DNA of 64,000 nucleotides from NCBI GenBank assembly GCA_030626025.1, contig DAOUPT010000009.1:18056-82055 (forward strand). Reading direction: 5' to 3'. The DNA is from Anderseniella sp. (GTDB lineage: Bacteria; Pseudomonadota; Alphaproteobacteria; Rhizobiales; Aestuariivirgaceae). The position numbers and the translations under genes are program-made. Positions 48,783 to 58,359 of this stretch are shown one piece after another (within the stretch, counting starts at the first letter, position 1; each line of letters starts with the position of its first letter). A model generated the notes under the pieces. That model did no database searches and was not told where the DNA came from. It saw only the letters and a list, made by a program, of their open reading frames with translations.

Positions 48783-49673
48783 TCAAACTACAAGTTCAGT
48801 TTCTCTAACAGTACGGCGCATATAAATGGGCCTGAATGCATCTTCTTGCTTGATTTCCACAGTTCCCTCGCGCGCCAGCTCAAGACTGGCTGAAAATGTT
48901 GAGGCAATCACCGAGCGCCGCCGTTCCGGCTCCACCAGATATTCCACCAGCCATTGATCAAGCCGCCCCCAATCATCCATTTTTCCGAGCAGGCTTTCCA
49001 GCGTTTTGCGCGCCTCTTGAATAGACCACACCGGCAATCGGGCAATGTGATATTCGTGATGGGCAAATTCCTTGGTCCGCCGGGTCGCATAGGCCTGAAT
49101 AAGGTCAATCAGATTATCGGCGTACTCTGTTGTGGTTTCAACCACCAATGGTTCGGGTGCACCACGGGCAAAAATGTCCTGCCCCAGCCGGTTGCGCGCC
49201 ATCAATTGTGCCGCCGCATCACGCATCGCCTGCAACCGTTTGAGCCGGAATGCCAGCATGGCGGCCAGTTCTTCGGCCGGAATCTCATCTTCATCATCAG
49301 GGTCTTGCGGGATTAGCAGCCGCGATTTCAGATAGGCCAGCCAGGCTGCCATCACCAGATAGTCAGCCGCCACTTCAATTCGCATACGGGTCGATTTATT
49401 GATAAAATCAAGATACTGATTAGCCAGCGCCAGCACGGAAATTTTGGCAAGGTCAACTTTTTGGCGGCGGGCAAGGTCAAGTAGCAAATCAAGTGGGCCT
49501 TCAAATCCGGCCACATCAACAATCAGCGCGCCCTTTAATGTTGGATTTTGCTCATCGCCCTCAGCATCAAGACGAACCGGGCCTTCACCGTCAGGCCACA
49601 CACCATTATCCACCACACCGGTTGTATCCGGGGCGGATTCGTCGCTCTTTGTCTGATCAGTCTCGTTACTCAC
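48783..49673 (-). CDS. scpA: Segregation and condensation protein A (kleisin)
   Basis: Kleisin bridging the SMC heads. I start it at GTG 49673 (MSNETDQTKSDESAP, 296 residues), because AGGAAAGG lies 7 bases upstream; the frame to TTG 49697 would swallow that site. The core has FEGPLDLLLDLARRQKVDLA, LANQYLDFINKSTRM and AWLAYLKSRLLIPQDPDDED. The C-terminal winged-helix part ends with FRPIYMRRTVRETELVV. The first ~50 residues are acidic and probably disordered. Confidence 0.95.
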   Translation of the reverse strand: MSNETDQTKSDESAPDTTGVVDNGVWPDGEGPVRLDAEGDEQNPTLKGALIVDVAGFEGPLDLLLDLARRQKVDLAKISVLALANQYLDFINKSTRMRIEVAADYLVMAAWLAYLKSRLLIPQDPDDEDEIPAEELAAMLAFRLKRLQAMRDAAAQLMARNRLGQDIFARGAPEPLVVETTTEYADNLIDLIQAYATRRTKEFAHHEYHIARLPVWSIQEARKTLESLLGKMDDWGRLDQWLVEYLVEPERRRSVIASTFSASLELAREGTVEIKQEDAFRPIYMRRTVRETELVV

Positions 49674-49781
49674 ACAACAACCTTTCCTATTCTGCAAAAT
49701 ACAGTGACCGGATTAGAAGTGATTCGCACGATAATAGCCGGTTTTTCCCCAAATTTTAAGAGGCTGGCATGAAGCGAGTGG

Positions 49782-50798
49782 TTAAGCAGCACCAGACATC
49801 AGTTGATACAGACCTTCTTCGGCCTGTTTTATGTCGAATGGCTGCGGTTGACAACAGCGCGCCATCGCCCGCTCGGCCCGAGCCAGACTTTCACCAGCCA
49901 GAACCCCGGACCCTTCCGCAACAGGCTCACCTTCAGCAATATTGCCATTACAATGCAGGGCAACATCACAACCTGCCGCAATCGCATTGGCGGCCCGCTC
50001 GGCAAAATCACCACTTAAGGCATGCATCGACAGATCATCGGTCATAATCAGCCCGTCATAGCCAAATTGATCCCGAATAAGCCCCGATATCAGCTTCCTG
50101 GACATCGTTGCCGGATTATCAGGATCAATGGCTGAATAAACCACATGCGCTGTCATCGCCATTGGGATATCAGCCAGCGCTGCAAAGGGCAGAAAATCAC
50201 CGTGCAGCAATTCTTCATAGGCCGTATCAACCTGCGGCAAGGCAAGATGACTGTCCGACATCGCTCGCCCATGCCCGGGAATATGTTTGATAACTCCCAA
50301 AACCCCACCTTCCATCAGGCCGGTAACTGCCGCGCGGGCCAGAACCGATACCCGTTCAGGCGTCACACCGTAGGCCCGGTCTCCAATAATCTGATGAGAT
50401 CCCGGTTGCGGCACATCAAGCACCGGCAGGCAATCAACATTGATTCCCACATCAAAAAGGTCTTTGGCCATCAACCGCGTCACCAGCCGGACTAATTTCA
50501 AGGCCCGCAATGGATCACTGTCATAAAGGATACTGTATTTCTCCGCCGCCGGATATTTTCGCCACAGCGGCGGCCCCATGCGTTGAACGCGGCCGCCTTC
50601 CTGATCAATCAAAACCGGTGCATTGTCCCGCCCGGTAATCTTGCGGAAATGGCTGGTCAACGCGGTAATTTGCTCGGGTGTCTCAACATTGCGCTTGAAA
50701 AGGATGAGCCCCCATGGGTTGGTGCGCTCAAAAAAGGCGACCTCTTGTGCCGACAGCTCAGTGCCTGCGCAGCCCGATATAAATGCACCAATAGTCAT
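49782..50798 (-). CDS. nagZ: Beta-N-acetylhexosaminidase NagZ
   Basis: Family GH3 enzyme that removes GlcNAc from muropeptides in the cell-wall recycling pathway. I start it at ATG 50798 (MTIGAFISGCAGTELS); the longer frame has no family match. The 338 residues have PVLIDQEGGRVQRM, the GH3 loop KHIPGHGRAMSDSHLALPQV with its His/Asp acid-base pair, and the nucleophile Asp in LIMTDDLSMHAL. It lies between the SPOR protein and scpA, a familiar argS-SPOR-nagZ-scpAB order in the group. Confidence 0.96.
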   Translation of the reverse strand: MTIGAFISGCAGTELSAQEVAFFERTNPWGLILFKRNVETPEQITALTSHFRKITGRDNAPVLIDQEGGRVQRMGPPLWRKYPAAEKYSILYDSDPLRALKLVRLVTRLMAKDLFDVGINVDCLPVLDVPQPGSHQIIGDRAYGVTPERVSVLARAAVTGLMEGGVLGVIKHIPGHGRAMSDSHLALPQVDTAYEELLHGDFLPFAALADIPMAMTAHVVYSAIDPDNPATMSRKLISGLIRDQFGYDGLIMTDDLSMHALSGDFAERAANAIAAGCDVALHCNGNIAEGEPVAEGSGVLAGESLARAERAMARCCQPQPFDIKQAEEGLYQLMSGAA

Positions 50799-50886
50799 GA
50801 GGTCCCCTCCCCGGATTAAACGCAGCTTGCCCGTAACCAACTCGTATTACAGGTCTAAAGCAGAATCAGTGGGGATTGTGTGCCGA

Positions 50887-53121
50887 TTAGCGATTGCGCA
50901 CAAGGCAATCTTTTTCACCAGCTGCAACCAGTGCGTTGCACAGGCGCGTTGCCTGAGTGCGGTCAGCCACCGCACCAAGCCGTAATTTGTAGAATTTTCC
51001 ACCAGCCCCAAGATCAGCTTCACGAATTTCTGGTGTAAGGCCGCGCAAGATTGAGGCATGCCTGCTGATCAGGCGGCGATATTCAGCCGAAGCGGCATTG
51101 CGGTTTCGAAACGATGACATCTGCAATACGTAGCCGCCACCGGTGGCCACTCGCGGCTGGGGGGCAACAGGAACCCTGCTTGGTTGTGGCAGGCTGGCAA
51201 TATTGGTTCTTGGCGCGACTGGCGCTGTTGGTGCGGCACTGTTGAAATTTTGCCCGCTCGAACCGCCCCCGAGTTGAACTGGACCAGAGCTACCAGGCAA
51301 CGCAATGCGCGGCGCACTCGGGGCTACCGGGGCAACAGACTGTGTCAGCGCTGCCAACCGGCGTTGCTGCGCCTCTTGCTGGGCTTGGGCAATTACCGCG
51401 CTTGGCTTGTTGCGCGGGATTGGTGGAGCCGCAGCTTCCCCCGTTGGCTCAACCGCTACAGGTGCCACCGCGTCAGGAGATGCAACCGCAGAGCCCGTTG
51501 TCTGTCCCGGCAAAACCGCTGGTGGCAAAGGTAAGGGGGCTGTCTGCCCCCCTGTCTGTTGTTGTAGTGTTTGTGTGTTTCTACCCGCTGCAGTCGGAGA
51601 GATTGTCTCTTGTCCCGACAAGACCGGCGCAGGCGCAACACCTGCTACCTTGTTGGTCTTTGGCGTAACAGAACCCTGCACACCGGGCAAACTTGGCGGC
51701 GGTGGAAGCGGCAGCGGTAATGGCTCCACACCAATTGGCGAGTCGCTGGTTGGGGCAGGCTCGGCCGGCACAACGGCTGGCGGCACTGTCTTGGGTTGCT
51801 CTTCCGACGGAACTAGTTTTTCAGGCTCCAGAGTCTGGTTACCCAAAATCCGGTCATAAATTTTCTTGCGGCGAACCGGCGCGCCCGGCACCGTCGTATC
51901 AGATGTTTTAGGCGCAACCTTAACTGGCTGCTCCGGCGCACTGACTGTTGGCACATTACCATTGCCGGTGGTACTGCCAATCTTGGTGCCATAATTGATA
52001 AACCAGTACGCACCAGCAGCAATAGCTGCCACAACAATCAGCATCAAAACTACGAAAATCCAGATGCCACCACGACGGCGGGGCTCTTCATCATAGTCAA
52101 ATGCCTCGTCATAATCCTGATAAGCGGCTGAATAGTCAGCAGCCCCGGCCCGACCCGGCGCAGGACGCCTGGCTTGGCGGGGGTCACGGTCATCGAACAA
52201 ATCATCGCCATCGTCTTCAACATAACCCCCGGCCCGAGACCTTGGCGGTTGATATTGGCTCCGGTTTGGCGGTGTATAGCCGTGTTGACCGCTTTCATCA
52301 CTCTCGGCATAACGGCCATAAGCCGGCGCTGCCGGTTTTTCTTCTGCGCTGTGAGGCACAGGAGCTTCGCTAAATTCACCATAACCATGGGTTTGGCGAT
52401 AAGCATCACTGGGCTGGTATGGCGCTGGTGAGGTACCCGAATGTACAGGTTTGTACGGTGCTCTCGGTTGCGGTACTTCACCAGATTCTGGAGATGTCGC
52501 AGGTCTGGCCCGTGGTGCAGGCCTGGCCCGTGGTGCAGGTCTTGCTACCGGGGCCGATGCTGCCTGCTGCGGTGCAGGCGGTGGCGTCGGCACGGTCCGC
52601 TCGCTTTCTGCAGCCTTTATTTCTTCAGCAGCAAAACTGAATTTTGGTCCACTGCTGGCCGATGGGTCTCCGGCAAGGCGATTGCGGGTTTCTTCAGCCC
52701 GTTTTTTCGCCAAAGCCTCAGCTGCCTCGCGTTGAACTCGCAACCGTTCACCGAATTCATCACGTTTGGCGCTATCACCTGCTACCGTCGGCTTTGGCCG
52801 CTGGGTAGCCCGTGCAGCCGGTTCAGCCGCAACCGGGCGACGTGGTGCCATCGGCGCTGGACGTGAAACAGGTTTTGAAACCGGCCTGGGCGGTCTGGGC
52901 GCAGCGGGGCGCTGGGCAGCGGGCCGCTCCGGTCTTGTCGTCTGTTGTGCCGCATCACGCTGCGATGGTTTTGGCTTTTGCGGTTCTTTTGGCGGCGGCG
53001 TCGCACTCATTTTGGGTTCATTTCTGAACTCGTCGGCCAATTTGGGCATTTTGCCCTTGACGCCAACACGGCTGCGCCAATCTTTTGGTCCCGATGAGTT
53101 ATTGCTGGAATTATCAGCCAT
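50887..53121 (-). CDS. SPOR-domain membrane protein with long disordered region
   Basis: Likely septum-associated peptidoglycan-binding protein. The 744 residues split into a ~350-residue cytosolic region very rich in Pro, Ala, Arg and Glu, one membrane helix (about 358-378, IWIFVVLMLIVVAAIAAGAY), and a periplasmic Pro/Val/Gln-rich linker. A SPOR domain in the last ~80 residues reads YVLQMSSFRNRNAASAEYRR and ends KDCLVRNR. SPOR domains bind glycan strands without stem peptides at division sites. The gene starts 15 bases after argS. The N-terminal part's role is unknown. Confidence 0.88.
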   Translation of the reverse strand: MADNSSNNSSGPKDWRSRVGVKGKMPKLADEFRNEPKMSATPPPKEPQKPKPSQRDAAQQTTRPERPAAQRPAAPRPPRPVSKPVSRPAPMAPRRPVAAEPAARATQRPKPTVAGDSAKRDEFGERLRVQREAAEALAKKRAEETRNRLAGDPSASSGPKFSFAAEEIKAAESERTVPTPPPAPQQAASAPVARPAPRARPAPRARPATSPESGEVPQPRAPYKPVHSGTSPAPYQPSDAYRQTHGYGEFSEAPVPHSAEEKPAAPAYGRYAESDESGQHGYTPPNRSQYQPPRSRAGGYVEDDGDDLFDDRDPRQARRPAPGRAGAADYSAAYQDYDEAFDYDEEPRRRGGIWIFVVLMLIVVAAIAAGAYWFINYGTKIGSTTGNGNVPTVSAPEQPVKVAPKTSDTTVPGAPVRRKKIYDRILGNQTLEPEKLVPSEEQPKTVPPAVVPAEPAPTSDSPIGVEPLPLPLPPPPSLPGVQGSVTPKTNKVAGVAPAPVLSGQETISPTAAGRNTQTLQQQTGGQTAPLPLPPAVLPGQTTGSAVASPDAVAPVAVEPTGEAAAPPIPRNKPSAVIAQAQQEAQQRRLAALTQSVAPVAPSAPRIALPGSSGPVQLGGGSSGQNFNSAAPTAPVAPRTNIASLPQPSRVPVAPQPRVATGGGYVLQMSSFRNRNAASAEYRRLISRHASILRGLTPEIREADLGAGGKFYKLRLGAVADRTQATRLCNALVAAGEKDCLVRNR

Positions 53122-53136
53122 TTACAGTCTTTCGCT

Positions 53137-54885
53137 CTACATCTCGTTTACTGGTGTTACACCAAGGATTCGCAATCCATTTCCCAGAATATAGCGAATT
53201 GCGCGCAACAAAGCGAGCCGTGCATGGGTAACCTCTAATGAATCCTGAAGGATAAACCTTAAATTTGGCTTATCTTTGCCTTTATTCCACAAAGAATGGA
53301 AGTCTGAAGCCAATTCATACAAGTAAAAAGCCACCCTGTGCGGTTCATGGGCCAGTGCTGCAGATTCCAAAACTCTCGGATATTCAGCGATCCGTCGGAT
53401 TATCGCCAACTCTGCGTCATCATTAAGGCGAGACAGGTTTACTTTGTCAACAGGCATTTTTTCAACATCGTACTGCAAATCCCTGGTCGCATTACGAAAA
53501 ACCGAGCAGATCCGGGCATGAGCGTATTGCACATAGAAAACCGGATTTTCACGTGACTGTTCCGTCACTTTCTGAAAATCAAAATCAAGCGACGCTTCAT
53601 TTTTACGATACAGCATCATGAAGCGAACCACATCCGGCCCAACTTCATCCACCACATCACGAAGCGTCACGAAGGTCCCTGCCCGCTTGGACATTTTAAA
53701 CGGCTCACCGGCCCGAAACAGGTTTACCAGCTGACATAACCGCACTGTCAGTTGCACCTCGCCACCCGAAAGTGCCTTGGCTACAGCTTGCAGGCGTTTA
53801 ACATACCCGCCATGATCCGCACCCAATACGTAGATCAACTGCTTAAAGCCGCGATCAATCTTGTCTTTGGTGTAGGCCACATCAGCGGCAAAATAGGTGT
53901 ATGATCCGTCAGACTTAACCAGCGCCCGATCAACATCATCACCATAATCGGTCGATTTAAACAGCGTCTGCTCTCGATCTTCCCAATCATCGGGCAACTT
54001 ACCCTTTGGCGGCGGCAAACTGCCTTCATAGATCAAACCTGCATCCTGCATTGCTGAAATGGCTTGTTCGATCCCGCCTTTTTCGTGCAGGCTTTTTTCT
54101 GAAAAGAAAACTTCCTGCGTAATGTTCAGCGTTGCCAGATCAGAACGGATCAAATCCATCATCATCGCAATAGAACGCGATTTGATGATCTCTGTCCGCT
54201 CATTCTCGGTCATGTTTTTCAGGCTGTCGCCAAACTCGGTTTTGAGCGCCTGACCGACCGGCACCAGATAATCGCCGGGATAAAGCCCGTCAGGAATGTC
54301 ACCGATATCTTCACCAAGCGCCTCGCAATAGCGCAGATAAACCGACGCGGCCAAGACATCAATCTGCCCGCCTGCATCATTGATATAATATTCACGGGTT
54401 ACATCATAACCGGTTTCCTCAAGCAGCGCTGCCAAAGCGTCCCCGAAAATCGCCCCACGACAATGGCCGACATGCAGCGGCCCGGTCGGGTTGGCAGATA
54501 CGTATTCAACATTAACCTGCACCCCCGCACCCATTTTGGATTGCCCGAATTTGTCGCCCTGTTTGAGCGCATCAGCCAGCACAGATATCCAGAACGATTG
54601 ATCAAGCCGCATGTTGATAAAACCGGGACCAGCAATTTCCACTTCGGTAACATCGTCACTCTGCTCAAGTTTTGTTGCAATGATGCCAGCAATTTCCCGT
54701 GGGTTTTTCCGCGCCGCCTTGGCCAGAACCATCGCCGCATTGGTGGTAATATCACCATGGGAACGATCCCGTGGTGGCTCAACCACAACCCGTGAAAAAT
54801 CAAGCCCTTCTGGCAAGTCGCCAGCGGTTACCAATTCTTCCAGAATGGTTTTTACAACACCCGTAAAATGGGTAAACAAATTCAT
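53137..54885 (-). CDS. argS: Arginyl-tRNA synthetase
   Basis: Class I synthetase charging tRNA-Arg. I start it at ATG 54885 ([15 protein letters not shown]); MDCLT at 54900 is a possible extension. The 582 residues carry the HIGH-type [20 protein letters not shown] and the KMSKS-type [16 protein letters not shown]. The C-terminal anticodon-binding domain ends with [20 protein letters not shown]. It follows dgt by 45 bases. Confidence 0.97.
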   Translation of the reverse strand: MNLFTHFTGVVKTILEELVTAGDLPEGLDFSRVVVEPPRDRSHGDITTNAAMVLAKAARKNPREIAGIIATKLEQSDDVTEVEIAGPGFINMRLDQSFWISVLADALKQGDKFGQSKMGAGVQVNVEYVSANPTGPLHVGHCRGAIFGDALAALLEETGYDVTREYYINDAGGQIDVLAASVYLRYCEALGEDIGDIPDGLYPGDYLVPVGQALKTEFGDSLKNMTENERTEIIKSRSIAMMMDLIRSDLATLNITQEVFFSEKSLHEKGGIEQAISAMQDAGLIYEGSLPPPKGKLPDDWEDREQTLFKSTDYGDDVDRALVKSDGSYTYFAADVAYTKDKIDRGFKQLIYVLGADHGGYVKRLQAVAKALSGGEVQLTVRLCQLVNLFRAGEPFKMSKRAGTFVTLRDVVDEVGPDVVRFMMLYRKNEASLDFDFQKVTEQSRENPVFYVQYAHARICSVFRNATRDLQYDVEKMPVDKVNLSRLNDDAELAIIRRIAEYPRVLESAALAHEPHRVAFYLYELASDFHSLWNKGKDKPNLRFILQDSLEVTHARLALLRAIRYILGNGLRILGVTPVNEM

Positions 54886-54930
54886 CGTCAGACAATCCAA
54901 TTTCTGTTTGTTTTTCGCGCTTTGGGCGGC

Positions 54931-56121
54931 TTAACGGAAAAGCGGGTCAAGGTCAAATATTGCCTTGTGCTGATCAAGCGCATAGCGGTCGGTCATACCG
55001 GCAATGTAGTCACAAATCTTGCGCGCCTTGCGATCCTCATCCAGATCCTCACCACGCCACTTTTCCGGCAACCGCGAAGGATCAGCCATAAAGGCCTCAA
55101 ACAAATCCTTGATCACCCGCCTGGCCCGGTCCATTTTATCCTGCACCAGTTCATGACGATACATCCGCCGCATCAAAAACGACTGCAACACCCGGTTTTT
55201 TTCATGCATCTGCGGCGAAAAATCAACCAGCAGATGGTTGAGATGGCGAACATCCTCGGGCGATTGCGGTTTATGCCTGGCAATCAGGCGTTCGGTGTTT
55301 TCGATGACATCGTTGACCATCAGGGTAATCACCGAGCGCACTGTTTCGTGGATCAACCGCGACTTCTCGATTTTCGGCCATTTCTCCAGCGTTTTTGACA
55401 GCGCGCCGCCAACCAGCGGATTATCACCCAGATCAATCACATCAAACAGCTTGGCCCGCAATCCATCGTCGATATCATGAGCATTATAGGCGATATCATC
55501 GGAAATTGCTGCAATTTGCGCTTCAGCCGAGGCAAAGGTCGCCAGCTCAAGGTCATTGGCATGGGCAAATTCGCTGATCGCCACCGGAATACCCCTGACC
55601 TCATAACGCTTGGTCAGCGTACCATCCATATTGACCAGCGGTCCGTTGTGCTTGACCAGTCCTTCCAGCGTTTCCCATGTCAAATCCAGCCCGTCAAAAG
55701 CCGCATAAGACTGCTCAAGCCGGGTTACAATACGCAATGCCTGGGCATTGTGATCAAACCCGCCATAGAGCTCCATACAGGCATCAAGAGCCTCTTCACC
55801 GGCATGGCCAAAGGGCGTGTGGCCAAGGTCATGGGCCAGCGCCAGCGATTCTGTCAGGTCTTCATCCAGCCCGAAATACCGCGCAATGGTCCGCGCAACC
55901 TGCGCCACTTCCAGCGAGTGGGTCAGCCGGGTGCGAAAATGATCACCCTCATGATAAACAAAAACCTGGGTTTTGTGCTTCAACCGGCGAAAGGCGCTGG
56001 AATGAATAATCCGGTCACGGTCATGCTGGAAACAACTGCGTAAATAACTGTCCTTTTCGCCACTAAACCGCCCTCGGGAGTTTTCCGGTGTGTGGGAAAA
56101 TATCGCTCTTTCGTATTTCAT
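54931..56121 (-). CDS. dgt: dGTP triphosphohydrolase-like HD-domain protein
   Basis: Hydrolyses dNTPs to the nucleoside and triphosphate. The 396 residues contain HD-domain metal ligands in THSLEVAQVARTIARYFG and LALAHDLGHTPFGHAGEEAL. The N-terminal HDRDRIIHSSAFRRLKHKTQ stretch and the later IAAISDDIAYNAHDIDDG add the remaining HD residues. Alphaproteobacterial members are usually called deoxyguanosinetriphosphate triphosphohydrolase-like, since their nucleotide preference is not always dGTP. It diverges from erpA across 75 bases. Confidence 0.95.
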   Translation of the reverse strand: MKYERAIFSHTPENSRGRFSGEKDSYLRSCFQHDRDRIIHSSAFRRLKHKTQVFVYHEGDHFRTRLTHSLEVAQVARTIARYFGLDEDLTESLALAHDLGHTPFGHAGEEALDACMELYGGFDHNAQALRIVTRLEQSYAAFDGLDLTWETLEGLVKHNGPLVNMDGTLTKRYEVRGIPVAISEFAHANDLELATFASAEAQIAAISDDIAYNAHDIDDGLRAKLFDVIDLGDNPLVGGALSKTLEKWPKIEKSRLIHETVRSVITLMVNDVIENTERLIARHKPQSPEDVRHLNHLLVDFSPQMHEKNRVLQSFLMRRMYRHELVQDKMDRARRVIKDLFEAFMADPSRLPEKWRGEDLDEDRKARKICDYIAGMTDRYALDQHKAIFDLDPLFR

Positions 56122-56196
56122 GGGTTCTCAATAACTTGACAAAAGGCCGTAACGGTCCGACATATCATCTATATTCTCATATGAAATGAAAAAGCA

Positions 56197-56526
56197 ATGA
56201 CCTCATCCATAACAATGACCAGTGCCGCTGCTGAGCGAATTAAAGAAATTCTGGTCGCCGAGCCAGACAAAAAAGCTCTGCGAATTTCAGTATCCGGCGG
56301 CGGCTGTTCGGGTTTTCAGTATGAATTTGATCTTGATGCTAAAACCCAGGGTGATGATCATGCCATCGAAAAGGACGGTTCGACCATTTTGATTGATTCT
56401 GTTTCACTGGTTTATCTTTTGGGCTCGGAAATCGATTTTGTCGATGATCTAATTGGCGCGTCTTTTCAGATCAACAATCCCAATGCCACCGCCTCATGCG
56501 GTTGCGGCACAAGTTTTTCTATCTAA
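56197..56526 (+). CDS. erpA: Iron-sulfur cluster insertion protein ErpA
   Basis: A-type carrier that delivers Fe-S clusters to target proteins. The 109 residues have the three conserved cysteines: Cys37 in SGGGCSGFQYEF, and Cys101 and Cys103 in SCGCGTSFSI. It abuts xth with no gap. A TTGACA at 56136-56141 in the divergent gap could be part of its promoter, but no good -10 follows. Confidence 0.95.
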   Translation: MTSSITMTSAAAERIKEILVAEPDKKALRISVSGGGCSGFQYEFDLDAKTQGDDHAIEKDGSTILIDSVSLVYLLGSEIDFVDDLIGASFQINNPNATASCGCGTSFSI

Positions 56527-57309
56527 ATGAAAATCGCGACCTGGAATATCAACGGCATTAAAGCCCGCCTGCCCGTCCTGCTCAAATGGTTACAGGAGGC
56601 AAGCCCGGATGTTTGCTGTTTGCAAGAAATCAAATCGGTTGACGAGAATTTTCCCGGCGGTGCCATTGAAGACCTCGGCTATAATGTGGTCACCCACGGC
56701 CAAAAAGGTTTTAACGGCGTTGCGATTTTGTCGAAACGCCCTTTCGATGAAATTACCCCCGGCCTGCCCGGCAATGATGAAGACGTTCAGGCCCGTTATC
56801 TTGAAGCGGTGATTCCCTTTGGTGATAGAGTTGTGCGGGTGGCCTCAATTTATCTACCCAACGGCAACCCGGTCGATACGGAAAAATACCCTTATAAACT
56901 GGGTTGGATGGACCGCCTTACCGATCACGCCAAAAACCTGTTGCTGCTTGAAGAGCCCTTAATTCTGGCTGGGGATTATAACGTCATCCCGCAGGTTGAA
57001 GATGCCAAGAAACCCGAAGTCTGGACAAATGACGCGCTGTTTTTACCACAAACCCGTGAAAAGTTTCGTGAGCTTGTCAATCTTGGCTTCACCGATGCCT
57101 TGCGGGTGTTCGAGGCCGGTCACGATGTTTACACCTTCTGGGATTATCAGGCCGGTGCCTGGCGACGAGGCAACGGTATCCGCATCGACCACATGCTGCT
57201 GTCGCCACAAGCCACCGACGTTCTAACCGCCTGCCACGTCGACAAATACGTCCGCGGCTGGGAAAAACCCTCTGACCACGTGCCGGTTGTTATGGAAATT
57301 TCATCTTAA
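56527..57309 (+). CDS. xth: Exodeoxyribonuclease III
   Basis: Apurinic-site endonuclease and 3'-5' exonuclease of base-excision repair. The 260 residues have KIATWNINGIKARLPVLLKW, CCLQEIKSVDENFP (catalytic Glu), ILAGDYNVIPQVEDAK, NGIRIDHMLLSPQA and SDHVPVVMEI. The start follows the erpA stop directly. A 9-bp stem follows the stop. Confidence 0.96.
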   Translation: MKIATWNINGIKARLPVLLKWLQEASPDVCCLQEIKSVDENFPGGAIEDLGYNVVTHGQKGFNGVAILSKRPFDEITPGLPGNDEDVQARYLEAVIPFGDRVVRVASIYLPNGNPVDTEKYPYKLGWMDRLTDHAKNLLLLEEPLILAGDYNVIPQVEDAKKPEVWTNDALFLPQTREKFRELVNLGFTDALRVFEAGHDVYTFWDYQAGAWRRGNGIRIDHMLLSPQATDVLTACHVDKYVRGWEKPSDHVPVVMEISS

Positions 57310-57310
57310 A

Positions 57311-57335
57311 GCGTTTCAGGTTTTATCTGAAACGC
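57311..57335. terminator. Hairpin between convergent xth and Sel1 genes
   Basis: A perfect 9-bp stem GCGTTTCAG/CTGAAACGC with loop GTTTTAT lies one base after the xth stop. There is no clean T-run, so it may be a dispersed palindrome or a weak bidirectional transcript end. Confidence 0.5.
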
Positions 57336-57348
57336 CAATTCAAACGAC

Positions 57349-58359
57349 TTAATCAACAAGCGCCTTGATGCCCTGCTTGATGGAGCGGAACAAAGGGTTC
57401 GGCGAACTGCTGTTATCAGCATTTATGACAGGCGGGCGCGGCAAACTTCTTCCCCGGGTCCGGTGCAAATTATTTTGAGCGATCCAGCGGTCAGCAAGCC
57501 CCTGGGCACGCTGATATTCTTGTTCAGTCAATTGTCGTGAAAGTTGATCCAACCTGTCAAAAATTTGCGGATAAAGCGCTTCATTGGCGTTGCGGGTGGC
57601 AATGATATACATCGCAACCGCTCTGAGCTTGCTTTTCCTGACATACTTTCCCTGTATCGACAATTCGCCAAGTTGCGCCAATGCCGGCGGAAACAGTTTT
57701 CGGGCTGACAGCCTGATCCAGCGCACCGCTTTTTTAGGGTTTTTCCGTACCGATTGACCGGAAAAAAACATATTGGCTAACCCGTGCTGTGCTGCCGGGT
57801 GACCCCGGTTTGCCGCCTTGGTATATAATCGCATCGCCCGACCATAGTCGCGGTTAACTTTACCCGATTTAACCCCGGTGCGGTAACCATCAGCAACCCG
57901 AACCAGAGAATCAAGCACGATCAGAAAAACCCGCTGCGGCAAGCCCCCGCCATCATCATATTCAATCGCAACCCTGCGATAAAAATGAAACGCCTTGCCG
58001 TGATCGACCGGAACACCCAATCCGAGGCGGTGGATATGACCAAGATACCAGGCAGCCAGAAAATTACCGCCATTCAGCGCCTTGTGAAGATACTTGCGGG
58101 CCTTGCTGTAATTGCCTTTGCGATAGGCCTTTTTGGCCCGTTGCATATCGTTTTTCCAAATCGAGAAATCTCCAAGCCCCGGAATGTGGAATTTGGATTT
58201 GGGTGGGGCCAGTTTGGAAAACCCCAGACTGTGATTATCCGCCAAGGCTGCAGAAACCGGCAGCAATAACGCGCCAGCCAGCAGCAACGCACCAAAATAG
58301 CGCGCTACCTTACCGGCTTTGAAAAGCTGAGTAACTTTATATGTCAGCGTAACAGACAC
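57349..58359 (-). CDS. Exported Sel1-repeat protein, ExoR-like
   Basis: 336 residues with a signal peptide (hydrophobic 22-40, cleavage near ALA-D) and Sel1 repeats. The clearest are [60 protein letters not shown] and [20 protein letters not shown]. The architecture and repeat order resemble ExoR of Sinorhizobium and Agrobacterium, the periplasmic inhibitor of the ExoS/ChvI kinase system. Those genes also lie near xth as I recall. The partner sensor genes are not here. The start at 58359 overlaps the end of ilvD by 23 bases. ExoR identity is inferred; Sel1 membership is clear. Confidence 0.82.
   Translation of the reverse strand: MSVTLTYKVTQLFKAGKVARYFGALLLAGALLLPVSAALADNHSLGFSKLAPPKSKFHIPGLGDFSIWKNDMQRAKKAYRKGNYSKARKYLHKALNGGNFLAAWYLGHIHRLGLGVPVDHGKAFHFYRRVAIEYDDGGGLPQRVFLIVLDSLVRVADGYRTGVKSGKVNRDYGRAMRLYTKAANRGHPAAQHGLANMFFSGQSVRKNPKKAVRWIRLSARKLFPPALAQLGELSIQGKYVRKSKLRAVAMYIIATRNANEALYPQIFDRLDQLSRQLTEQEYQRAQGLADRWIAQNNLHRTRGRSLPRPPVINADNSSSPNPLFRSIKQGIKALVD

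Noticed and set aside
50887..53121. Frameshifted or fused gene, because of the long low-complexity region
   Set aside because: The frame is continuous from a normal start to a terminal SPOR domain with a membrane helix between, an architecture known for large SPOR proteins.
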